The position numbers and the translations under genes were made by a program. Source: Irineochytrium annulatum (lineage: Eukaryota > Chytridiomycota > Chytridiomycetes > Chytridiales > Chytridiaceae). Taken from it: DNA of 55,710 bases. The notes below the pieces were generated by a model. It had not been told where the DNA came from and did not search any database. It worked only from the letters and a program-made list of their open reading frames with translations. Below are positions 11,974 through 22,336 of this stretch, piece after piece. The DNA is taken from the NCBI GenBank assembly GCA_027600665.1, contig JADGJL010000049.1:1-55710 (forward strand), read 5' to 3'. How positions within the stretch are numbered: the stretch's first letter is position 1; the number at the start of each line of letters is the position of its first letter.

Positions 11974-12456
11974 ATGACCCAGCCGCCAGGCGGCTCAGGC
12001 GCTTTCGTTATTAACACCGACGCATCCCCGGTAGGTACGCCGCTTTCCTTTCAACGAGATCGTCCGACGCTGTTCGCCCACTACGACGGCTAACAATGCC
12101 GGACTACCAGTCCCTACCCCCTAAAGATGCGACGACCTCCTTCCCACCCGCAGCCATCCCAACTATGGACAAAGGCCTTCCTGAGAACCCGGTGATTGTT
12201 GATGTCCCGCCGACCAGAGGGGCGCAGATGTCAAGTGGCGAGAAAAGGAGATGTAGGGGGATGCTGTTGCTTTGATTCGACGTATCGAGAGAGCTCTTAC
12301 CGTATGTTGTTACCAGGTTGCGGCGATGCGTGCTGCGCGGACACGGAGACTGTGTGCGGCGGGATCGGGGCGGGCCTGCTGATGGTGCTCGCATGTTTTG
12401 GGGAGTGTTGTGCTATCTGCCTTGCCGTCGAGTGCTTTGAATGCTGTTGTTGCTAA
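11974..12456 (+). CDS. Small protein with Cys-rich hydrophobic C-terminus (CYSTM-like)
   Basis: Predicted 112-aa protein from exons 11974-12030, 12111-12252 and 12317-12456; donors GTAGGT and GTAGGG and acceptors CAG keep frame. The first 65 residues are polar and proline-rich, with the start MTQPPGGSGAFVINTDASP. The last 45 residues hold about a dozen cysteines around a hydrophobic stretch (GGIGAGLLMVLACFGECC) and end in CFECCCC. This layout resembles eukaryotic cysteine-rich transmembrane-module tail proteins, which are attached to membranes by palmitoylatable or oxidisable Cys clusters. Similarity is by architecture only; I cannot name an orthologue. Other open frames here would require ignoring the good splice sites. 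Confidence 0.6.
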
Positions 12457-12809
12457 GTGCTTGCAAGCTATTAAAAGCGGCGCTTTATTGCGCGGCCACA
12501 CTCGGCCTCTCTCTTTTGTATTTGTTTGCTGTGTACATTTGTTGCGATCGTTTTTTGTGGCATTTTTTGCGTAATTTTACTTACATTTTGGATATAAATG
12601 TGACCTTGCATCTACCTGCCGTGACCTTGCATCTGTGGATATTGTTGGCTGCGCATCGGATCGGGTGTAAAGAAGGAAATCTTGTCTTCTGGAGAGGGCA
12701 TCCTTCCAAGCCTCCCGTCTAACCACTGTTTCAGACTCGGCCTCCTCGTTTATTAGGCAAGTGCTCGGCTCTCGACGTTCATTAGGCTCGGGCCGTGTAG
12801 TCCTCCGCC
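12457..12809. other. Spacer between Cys-rich gene and LRR-WW gene
   Basis: AT-rich sequence with a T-rich block near 12545-12570, probably the 3' UTR of the upstream gene and the promoter of the next. A 15-nt direct duplication (gtgaccttgcatctn-type) occurs near 12600-12635. An upstream signal-peptide exon for the LRR protein was looked for and not found. Confidence 0.45.
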
Positions 12810-14170
12810 ATGAAGTCCCCTGTATGTACCCAGCTCGCCGCCGCATTCCCGGCCGTCTTCTCAAAGTCGGTCTTCGCCCCTCCAACGTCCGGCGCAGGAT
12901 CCTGCGAATGCTCCTTGACGGCGACCGTAGCGTCATCGTCATCGGTGGTGAAGGCCGACTGCGATGTGTCCGGCTCATCGGTGACGGCGCTCACGCTCTC
13001 CCATCTCTCGGAAGTCTCTTCGTGGACACCGTTAAAGGAATTCGCGTCGTTGAGATCCCTTAACCTGTCTTCAAACGGGCTTACCGGCTCCGTGGAGGAC
13101 TTGATCGCCGGGCTAACGGAACTTCAGAGCATGTTGGTGCTATGCTCTTGCTGCCCTTCGAAGCTAACGATATTGAACGCAGAGATTTAAGCGAAAACTG
13201 CCTTCTGAGCACCACAATGCCCAACGGCGTCAACCCCACCTCCGTCATCCTCACACCCTCCGCGTCCAACTGCCCTGCGCGACCAAATGGCAACCGCCTC
13301 TTCGTCCCCTCGTCAAAAGAAGCCGCCCAAGATCCCGCAGGCGGCATGAACCCGCCATCGGGCTCGATGAGTCCCACCGGGGGCGACTCCCGGCTCTCGA
13401 CACCCGTGATCCTCCTTCTCGCCATCGCCCTGCCCGTCATCCTCCTCGTCATCATCTTCTTCGTCGCGCGGTGGTGCGCCATCCGCGCGGCAGCCAGGCG
13501 GCACGGGCGGGGCCCGACGTTGCGGCCGGACTGCTTCGACGAGCCCGATGTTGGCGTTCAGGGTGGCGCGTTGATGAGCGAGAAGCAGCGCCTGAGCGGC
13601 GGGGCGTATTGGGATCCGACGGCCGCGGCGGCGATGACCGCGAAGCGGACGAGCTCGCCGAAGCTGCCGAGCCTGCACCTTGCGGGCGTGAGCTCCGGCT
13701 TCCCTCGGTTCCTCGGCGGTGGTGCTTCGGAGGCCGGCGTGAATTCGGACCTCGGCGCGAACCGACCCACGTCGGGCGAGCGAATAGCGTTCCGGGAAGA
13801 GCTCCCGCTGATGGGCTTCCCGCCTCCGCCACCTGTCCCGGAACCCGTGAACGACCTGGACGACGGCTACCTCCGCCGGAACGAGACGCAGTCTAGCGTG
13901 ACGCCGTCCATGTCCGTCAGCGTCGTCGGGGAGCGGAACCAGAGGATCATGATGGAGCAGATGATGCGGGACGGCGGTGTGGGGGGCGGGATCAGGAAGA
14001 CGCCGGAGGAAGTGGATAGGAGGAAGAGGTCGATGGTTGAAGCGGAGATGATGGCGAGGGATCCCAGGCCGCTACCGAGCGGGTGGAGCAAGGCTTGGGA
14101 TCCGAGGTATGGGAGGTTTTATTTCGTTGGGCCGGATAGGAAGACATCTTGGGCGGATCCGAGGAAGTGA
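12810..14170 (+). CDS. LRR ectodomain - single transmembrane helix - C-terminal WW domain protein
   Basis: Exons 12810-13132 and 13183-14170 (436 aa); the intron begins GTTGGT and splicing restores the leucine-rich repeat LTELQSIDLSENCLL. The N-terminal half has Cys-containing caps and about two to three LRR-like turns (LRSLNLSSNGLTG). It is followed by a Ser/Pro-rich stalk, then one strong membrane helix (PVILLLAIALPVILLVIIFF) with a basic stop-transfer sequence. The presumed cytosolic half is Pro/Gly-rich and the last 33 residues form a WW domain with all signature residues: LPSGW, GRFYF, KTSWADPRK. The start is uncertain because ATG 12810 gives only a weak signal-like N-terminus and an in-frame stop lies just upstream. 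The likely role is a plasma-membrane protein linking an outer ligand to proline-rich partners; this is inference. Confidence 0.75.
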
Positions 14171-15724
14171 TGTGGTGGCATACTGGAGCTTTTAATTGTA
14201 TTTTTTTTATGTGATTTTAACTTCATAAACTCAATGTTGCTACTTATTCCTTGTTTGTCGTTTACATGAACTTTCCAGATTTAATTACGTAGTGGTTGCT
14301 TGCTCCATTTTCGCCTTGAACTTTTCATGTACGTCGCTTCAATACATAGCAACAGTTATAATCTGCCTGATTGAAATATTGTCACCATTATCGCTTACAA
14401 TTGTAACTACCGACATAAGTCCGTTCATAACACCGCCTAATGGTAACACGCCACACTCTGCTGGACTCGGCGAGTGGAAGCTGGAGTGCCCATTCGCCTT
14501 CTCTAATTTCGGGATTGCCACCGACTCACCTTTTCAACTTGTATTGCGACTGAAGTGGACACTAACCATTCGGCTCGTCCGCAATCGTCTCGAGATATAC
14601 GAGGCTCTCCTCAATCCCCAGCCCAGCGAAATCTAACGGAGATGTGCAGAACGGGCTTAGCGGTGCGTTACCCGCTCAGTACATATGTTGTGCATAGCGT
14701 CTCGTAGACAATCGGGATAAACCTCAACTTCTTCATTGATCAGAGGGATCGTCGCGGCAGGAAGCAAGACTGTATGAGATGGTAGGCTCGACCAATATAA
14801 ATACCAATCGAATGTCAAACCTGAAAATGGGAGCTGGGTGGACGATGCGAGATAACGCGACGCCTTCGTTCTGGACCGAGGTACGGAGGGGGAGCTTAAG
14901 TCGACGGCACTGCAGGACTGTGACGCTGCAGGATTGAGACGCTGAGCAGGACCGGCGCTAAATGAATCATGGCGGTGTGCCCGGGTTGGCGACGCATTAT
15001 GGAGGGCAAAGGTTATTAACCGTCGAGTTTGGAATTGCTATGCTTAAAGATGTGGCGCCGGTGGTCGTCCACGCGGCTCGGGGCGGCTGTTGAAGAACTG
15101 GACTTGCCGATGGACGCGGTCGCTCCTTCTAATTATAAGGACGGACGACATCGCATGCTACCAGGCTCTCTTTCGCCAAAATAAGCTGGCAAGACTCACG
15201 GACCGTAGGCCGTACACTGTGAGCGCGTTCGCAAATATGCGGGATACATTGAATTAGTCTTGCATTGGATGTGATGTGGCTGGTTGCTCGCTAACGAAGA
15301 AAAGGAGGATTTTTACTATGCTGCAACGGAGGGCGTAGAGGGTGAGCGGCTGGAGGGTGAGCGGCTAGACCTTTCTTCGTCGAAGCCTTCGTTATTATTG
15401 ATCCCGGGATATTTATGTTTTGTTTTATTGAGGTTTACTTCAACTCGTAGGGCCAGGGTCGCGAGCTGCATGTCGTCGTTCTTTTGTGTGTTGCCATTTC
15501 CTCTGTATGCTGGCGTTTTAATACGGCGTTTAGTCACTTATTCCCAAGAATTCTTGTTGTACCTTCAATCTTAATGACGGAACCGTGCAGAGCATGTGCT
15601 AGTCATCGACAGGTTTACGTCACATGTCAGGTGCGAACAAGTGAAACTGCCGACCGGCCCGAAGGAGCGGGCGCAATACATCAATCGCGTTCGCTCGAAA
15701 TCTCGAACCTTGCCGAACTTCATC
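14171..15724. other. Long intergenic region upstream of the MFE-2 gene
   Basis: About 1.55 kb without a supported gene. It carries a CCAATATAAATA-like element near 14795 and a short tandem duplication (ggtgagcggct twice) near 15340-15368. Open frames here lack ATG starts or family resemblance. It probably includes the MFE-2 promoter. Confidence 0.45.
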
Positions 15725-18700
15725 ATGAGCGACCAGCTTACGACCCTGCGCTTCGACAACCGCGTCGCCGTCATCACCGGTGCCGGAGGAGGTGAGCAGA
15801 ACCGATGCAGCTGTCCCGTCCGTACGATTCATCGCTTCGGCTCCCGCGCGGAGTTTGGGAGGCGATCGCTGTCTCGCGACTAGGGTGTCATGCCGCTGAA
15901 TGATATTAACCATCTTTGTTTGTAGGTCTTGGGAAGGTTCGTGGTTTACCTGGAGAAGGCTGTCGTGTTGGCAATGCCGCAATTCTGGGCCGTGATCGCC
16001 TGACTTCTTTAACTTACCCACCCTTCCTTCTGATAGGCATATGCTGTCTTCTTCGCATCCCGAGGTTCGTATCCGCCGTGTTATTTTTCGTTCATGCGTC
16101 TTTGATCGCCTGACACGGTTTGCATTATTCAGGTGCCTCTGTCGTCGTCAATGACCTCGGCAGCTCGCGAACGGGAGACGGGGGCGGCAACCACAAGGTC
16201 AGTAATCTGCTATTGCTTTCGTCCGGGCCGTTCCTGATTTCCACAACTTGTCCTGCAGGCTGCCGATGTCGTCGTGAACGAAATCATCGCCGCCGGAGGT
16301 AAGGCTGTTGCGAACTACGACTCCGTCGAGGATGGTGACAAGATCATCGAGACTGCTATCAAGGCCTTCGGCCGTGTGGACATTGTCATCAACAACGCTG
16401 GGTCAGTAGACATTCGCCCTGTGATACAATTCTGAACGCTGTGCAGGATTCTTCGCGATAAATCCTTCGCGAGGATGACCGACGAGGACTGGGACCTGAT
16501 CCATCGGGTTCACGTCAGGGGCTCGTACAAGGTGACTAAGGCTGCTTGGGAGCACTTCCAGAAGCAGGGTTTTGGCCGGTAAGAGCCGTGGTCAAAAGGG
16601 GCACGTAAAGGCTGACGCGTACTAGCATTATCAACACCGCTTCTGCTGCCGGCATCTACGGAAACTTCGGCCAAGCCAACTACGCTGCGGGTACCACTTA
16701 CTACTTGTAAACGTGAAACTGACTTCTCCTCAGCTAAGCTCGCCCTCTACGGATTCTCTCTGACTCTTGCGCGCGAGGGCGCGAAGAAGAACATACACTG
16801 CAACACCATCGCCCCCTTGGCCGCTTCCCGTATGACGGAGACCGTCATGCCGCCCGAGATGCTCGCGCACATGAACCCCAACTTCGTCGTTCCCCTCGTT
16901 GCCTACCTTTGCCACGAGACGACGGCCGAGAACGGCGGTCTGTTCGAGGTCGGCGCCGGGTTCGTTTCGAAGCTAAGGTACGAGCGGTCGAAAGGCGCCG
17001 TCTTCAAGGCGGACGAGAGCTTTACACCCGGCGCCGTTGCGGCGAAGTACGCGAAGATTTTGGACTTTACGGACGCCGACCACCCGGGGAGTATTGCGGA
17101 AGTTGACTGGATCGGCTTGCTCGAGCAGGCTAAGGCTCTTGCGCCGCTTTCGGACGCGCCAAACTTGCGCTTTGATGGGAAGGTGGCCCTCGTTACGGGC
17201 GCTGGCGCCGGCCTTGGCCGTGCCTACGCGCACATGTTCGCTAAGGTAACGATATAATCTACTCGTCAAAAGTGTACTTACAAATGCTCATAGCTCGGAG
17301 CCTCTGTTGTCGTCAACGACCTGGGCGGCTCCCACAGCGGTGGTGGTGCGAGCCAGGCGGCCGCCGACGTGGTTGTTGAGGAGCTCCGCGCGCTCGGCGC
17401 GAAGGCGGTCGCGAACTACGATTCCGTGGAAGATGGCGATAAGGTCGTCGAGACCGCGATTAAAGCTTTTGGCCGCATCGACATTATTGTCAACAACGCT
17501 GGTATTCTCCGCGACAAGTCTTTCGCACGGGCGACCGATGCCGACTGGGACCTTGTCCACCGTGTGCACTTGAGGGGTACCTACAAGGTCGCCAAGGCAG
17601 CATGGCCGCACTTCTTGAACCAGAAGTATGGTCGCATCATCAACACGACCTCCGCTGTCGGCTTGTACGGAAACTTCGGCCAGGCCAACTACTCCGCTGG
17701 TAAGATGTCTAAGGCATCCATATTTGGAGATTCTAATTGTCGGTCCATTAGCTAAGGCCGGTATTATCGCCTTCAGCAACACGCTCGCGCAGGAGGGCCG
17801 TAAGCACAACATCATCGTTAACACGATCGCCCCGAATGCCGGCACCCGGATGACCGCCACGGTTATGCCCCCGGAGATGGTGGAGGCGTTGAAGCCTGAC
17901 TATATCGCCCCGCTCGTTGGCTTCCTCGCGCACGAACAGACGAAGGAGACTGGGAACGTTTTCGAGGTTGGTTCAGGGTGGATTGCAAAGGTCCGCTGGC
18001 AGAGGACTGGTGGGCACTGCTTCCCCGTCAACGTGCCCCTTAAGCCTGAGGCCATCGCCTCAAAGTGGTCCGTCATTACCGACTTCGACGACGGCCGTGC
18101 CATTTACCCGACTTCGCCCAACGACACGATGAACGTCTTGATGGCGAACTTTGAAAACAAAGCCCCTGAGTCGGCCCCTAGCGCCGGTGCTGGCGGCGAG
18201 ACGTACGCGAGCACCACGTACACCTACACCGACCGCGACGTAATTCTGTACGCTCTCGGTGTTGGCGCCAAAAGGACCGACCTCAATCTTGTCTACGAGA
18301 ACAACGATCCCTTCATTACCCTTCCGACCTTCGGCGTCATCCCGGCTTTCGACGCTCAGATGCACACTCCCTTCGACAAGCTCGTGCCGAACTTCAACCC
18401 TATGATGATCCTCCATGGCGAGCAGTACCTTGAGATCAAGAAGCCCCTGCCGACCTCCGGGACCCTCATCAACACTCCTCGCCTCATCGAGGTGCTTGAC
18501 AAGGGGAAGGCCGCTGCTATCGTTGTCGGCGTCACGACTACTGACGAGAAGGGCACCGTATACACTGAGAATCAGTTCACGATGTTCGTCCGTGGCTCGG
18601 GCGGCTTTGGTGGCAAAAAGGACTCCTCGGACCGTGGCGCCGCGACCGCCGCGAACAACCCCCCGAAGCGTGCTCCGGACGCCATCGTTAGGGAGAAGAC

Positions 18701-19617
18701 CACTGAGGATCAGGCGGCGCTCTACAGGCTGTCCGGCGACTGGAACCCGCTCCATATCGACCCGCAGATGGCCGCTATCGGCAACTTCGACATCCCGATT
18801 CTTCACGGCCTGTGCACCTTCGGTATCGCCGGGAAGCACATCCTGCAGACTTATGGCGACTACAACCCGGAGAGTTTCAAAAGCATCAAAGTCCGGTTTG
18901 CGAAACATGTCGTAAGTTTTTCTTCTTGCCTTGGCTTTTCGATATTTTTGCTTACTTCAGTATTGCTCAGTTCCCGGGCGAGACCGTCGAGACGCACATG
19001 TGGCGCGAGGGGTCGAAGGTCATCTTCCAGGTTAAGGTCGTCGAACGCAACGAGATTGCTATTTCGAACGCAGCTGTCGAGCTGCAGGGCCCGTGGGCCA
19101 CCAAGGGCGTTTCGGCGGCGTCTGCGCCCGCGTCCGCTCCCCCCACTGCGGCGCCTTCTGCCGCTGGTATCGCAGTTCCCGGCTTCCAGGCCTCCGCTCT
19201 CTTCGGTGCTTTGCAGAAGGGCCTCGGAGCCCTGCCGGAGAAGGACCGCAAGGCATTGTTGACCAAGACGAAGGCTTGTTTCGAGTTTGAGTTGAAGAAC
19301 GCCGAGGGGAAGACCCAAGCGTGGTACGTGGACCTAAAGAACGGGCAAGGCGAGGTCGGCGTCGGTAAGGCGAAGAACAAGGCCGACCTCATCGTCTCGA
19401 TTGCCGACTCGGACTTCGTTGACCTCGCCGCTGGCAAGATCAACGCCCAGAAGGCCTTCATGAGTGGCAAGGTGTGTAGTACTCGTTGATTTGAGCTCGT
19501 TCTTTACAACAAAAATACTCATTTATGTTCATCCAGATTAAGGTGAAGGGCAACATGGCCCTTGCCACGAAGCTTGAGGCGGTGTTGAAGCTCTCTGGCC
19601 CGAAAGCGAAGCTGTAA
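15725..19617 (+). CDS. FOX2: Peroxisomal multifunctional enzyme type 2 with C-terminal SCP2 domain
   Basis: Bifunctional (R)-3-hydroxyacyl-CoA dehydrogenase / 2-enoyl-CoA hydratase 2 of peroxisomal beta-oxidation, 1056 aa in 12 exons. Exons: 15725-15791, 15926-15936, 16037-16064, 16133-16197, 16259-16401, 16447-16578, 16626-16690, 16734-17245, 17294-17699, 17752-18911, 18971-19471, 19537-19617. Exon 2 is only 11 nt and supplies GLGK. SDR domain 1 (residues about 5-300) has TGAGGGLGK and NYAAAK; SDR domain 2 (about 320-600) has TGAGAGLGR and NYSAAK, so both keep cofactor and catalytic motifs. The hydratase-2/MaoC domain carries [11 protein letters not shown] and ends around residue 900. An Ala/Pro linker leads to an SCP2 sterol-carrier domain ([17 protein letters not shown]). 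The last residues AKL are a PTS1 peroxisomal signal. Yeast Fox2 has the first three parts without SCP2; animal MFE-2 has only one SDR plus SCP2. Confidence 0.96.
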
Positions 19618-19819
19618 TTGCATTGTGTTGAAACCTTTTGTTTAGTTTCCTCTTTTTATGTTTTGTCCATCCCCCTCATGCGTTAGAATACGCGAGTAAA
19701 ATCCTCGGATTTTTTTCGATTACTGCCACATCCGTGCTTAAAACCTACAAATGAAATATGGCTGTTAACGTTCAGTTTCTGCCCGAAGTCGGACTTAAAG
19801 GTTCGAACGGAGTGTCAAG

Positions 19820-20434
19820 ATGGACAATATCGGTAGCGAACTCGATGCCAGCTGCTTCTGACTGCTGACAGGATATGAGATCTCCTCCAATCTGCCGTTG
19901 CAGATCTTGTTGTTCTACAACATGTATCTATATCCCATCTGGTTTTGCGGTCAGCTGACTGCAATCCGATGGAAGGTTGGTCGTCCCATGGCCCGTCGGT
20001 GGCTCTAAGCTGCAACCGCAGATCATATATTTTCGTCCGTCGACCTTTCATGAGCTGCTGATGAACTTTTTCTTCGTCGTCTTCGTGATCGTGGAGCCTA
20101 TTCGGTTGTGGCTGGGATATCGGGGAAATCTTCGGGAACGGGTAAGAAAGACGACTTTGTTCGGAGTTCTTTGACTAAAGAACGGCCATCCGCCCAGATA
20201 CCTGATCTAGCAGGATTCTTCCTGTTCACGTGCTTCCCCCAGATTTTCGCCTGCTTTTACTTTATGATCATACAGCCTCATCTCGGGAACGGGTTCACTC
20301 TCCCCTTCGAGGTTGCACTCAACGCTGTCTACTGTGGGCTGTTGCTACCTCAGGCGTTCTTGGTCTACCATGCTGCTCGAGGCATTATCAAATCTCAGGC
20401 TGCAGCGTTCTTCCTCGGCCTCGACGCCAAATAA
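19820..20434 (+). CDS. TMEM17: TMEM17-family ciliary transition-zone membrane protein
   Basis: Predicted 157-aa four-helix membrane protein, exons 19820-19832, 19872-19975, 20022-20141, 20198-20434. The first coding exon is 13 nt, and intron 2 begins GTTGGT. The family signature is very clear: SSNLPLQILLFYNMYLYPIWF in the first helix, then VEPIRLWLGYRGNLRER joined to IPDLAGFFLF, matching the conserved EAIRLYLGY-GNL-E-VPELAGF region of TMEM17. TMEM17 belongs to the MKS/B9 module that builds the ciliary gate. It is 200 bp downstream of FOX2 on the same strand. It indicates that this fungus assembles cilia. The N-terminus is shorter than in animals, so a small upstream exon cannot be excluded. 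Confidence 0.88.
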
Positions 20435-20835
20435 GATAAGGGATTCGTTGTCGCTATACTATGAACGCGCGCAAAGACGAAGCTTCTGTCGCTCCGTAGG
20501 CATGGCTTTGGGTGCGAGTGACAAGGATGCCTGCATATTTTTTTAAGTCGCGACCGGACGACTTCCTTGTTTTTGCAAGATTGTGATAGACTGCCCGGCG
20601 ATTTTTAGTAATTGCGTTTTCCTACAACAACATCAATGGCTAGCTTGCAATTGTAACTTGTTACTGCACAATTGTTATTTTGGCATTTCAATCTGCGTAT
20701 AAAATCTCAATACATACTGGCATAGCTGCAGAGCGCGCTACATACATTATTGAGTTTCAAAAACGATAAATTTCGCAAGAGCTGTCTCTAATTAGATGTG
20801 GTAAATTGGACGGTTAGGTCCGACACTCAACGGGG
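20435..20835. other. Spacer between TMEM17 and MIS12
   Basis: AT-rich 400-bp stretch with a T-run near 20540; likely 3' UTR of TMEM17 and the MIS12 promoter. No further feature seen. Confidence 0.45.
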
Positions 20836-22156
20836 ATGCGGCGATCGCGCAAGTTCTCCCTTGCGGGCGTTTCCTCGGCCGCCTGGAAGCACCGCAACTC
20901 TCTCCTACCTTTGCAAGAGTCCGAGAATGACACGGAAGCAACCCCCGCTCCGCAATCCGACGATCCCGCGGTGGTGACTGAGGTCGACACGATGCTGGAC
21001 TCCATCAACGCCGCTGGAGCCTCCACCGAGACAGCAGAGGCCAACCCAGAGCATGAAATCAAGCACGAGGAAGGAGACGCAATGGAGGAGGATGCGGGGG
21101 CCAGACAGCATAAATACCTAGAGGAGGATTTGATTGCGGAGCACTTTGGATTCGTGCCGATGGAGTTCATGGACGAGGTTTTCTGCGCCATGAGCCAGAT
21201 TGCAACGGAGGCAATGAATGAGTTTGAGGAGTTCGTGAAGGGGGAGCTTGAGGACGAGGAGGCTGTCGACAAGGTCCGACGCTGCTGCAAACCTTTGCCG
21301 TTGGCTCGGTCTAAATTTCTAGCCTTACAGGGGATGGCCAAGCTGGAGACGCTTATAGACAACGCAATCGACTGGTGCTTTGATAAATGCGAGGTGTACG
21401 TCACCCGGAATATCTTTAAGTTCCCGAGTGACGTCGGCGTCACGCTCCCTCACTACCGGGTACGTGTGCCAGATTTAAGAGCTGTATGAGCTCTGAGTTG
21501 TCTTCCTAATCAGTCGCATTTAGGCCCTCAATCTTACGTTGACGGAGAAGGATGAATTGGATCTGGATCGTACGATAGCAGAGACTAGGCAAAAGCTTGT
21601 GGCGGTACGTTAAGTTTCAAACAAGAAAGGAGCGTGCGCTCATTTGACACGAAGGCAAAATACATAAACCGGCGAATGAGGAAGGAAATAGAGTTGCTGG
21701 ACACCGAGATCCCTATCCTCCGCCAGTTGCAGGACAGTGTCGATTGCGCGTTAGGAACAACCCCGATGGAAACGCGTACGTTGCATTGTTTCTCTTAAAG
21801 CTGACTCATTTGGTTAGTTGAGGCATTCCCCTCGACGCTTTCGGAACTAGAAGTCGGCCTACGGTATATGCGTGCCGCTTCAGCATCCGTTATCGAGCTT
21901 GCAAAGTCCGCAAGTACGAGCGAGGTTGTTGCAAAGTCAAATGTGAAGCTTCGCGGCCTTACCGACCTCATATCTGGGTACCTGAATCGGAGAACAGGGG
22001 GGATGGAGATCGTGACGACCGACGCCGCCCATTCATTATCGCCAACCACATCAAAGGAGGAGATTGCTGAAGCGATGGAGATTGGACCCGTTCCAGATGT
22101 AAGGCGCAAGATTTGTCGAAATTTGCTAATAAAACGACCAGGTGTTAAGTCAATGA
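20836..22156 (+). CDS. MIS12: Mis12/Mtw1 kinetochore complex subunit
   Basis: Exons 20836-21459, 21524-21604, 21655-21775, 21818-22098, 22142-22156; about 373 aa. The Mis12 domain starts near residue 95: the EDLIAEHFGFVPMEFMDEV segment followed by AMNEFEEFVKGEL is the conserved Mis12 head. ALNLTLTEKDELDLDRTI and the following basic coiled-coil region (KYINRRMRKEIELLD) form the stalk. The protein links inner centromere proteins to the Ndc80 complex. About 95 residues of N-terminal extension, starting MRRSRKFSLAG and continuing acidic, precede the domain; Mtw1 and human MIS12 lack such an extension. The short last exon (VLSQ then stop) follows a GTAAGG donor. Without that splice a longer hydrophobic tail would be read, which is less likely. 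Confidence 0.88.
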
Positions 22157-22336
22157 TATTTCTATTGAGCATTCTACTTCTGTACATATATCTGCAATTT
22201 AATAAACGTAGACCGCAACGGCTTTGTAGTGATGCTAGCAAGATACAATCAGAAAAGTACGCGCTTGTAATATAACTGCGAATGAGTGCCTTCGATCTTT
22301 CCCGAAAGTACAATGAGTATAAGCGTTCAAGAACGA

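Noticed and set aside
14292..14636. Plus-strand open frame of 114 codons upstream of FOX2
   Set aside because: GTG start, AT-rich random-like composition, no motif, no plausible introns.
18060..18908. Minus-strand open frame of 282 codons
   Set aside because: Antisense to the hydratase-2 exon of FOX2, caused by codon bias; no domain resemblance.
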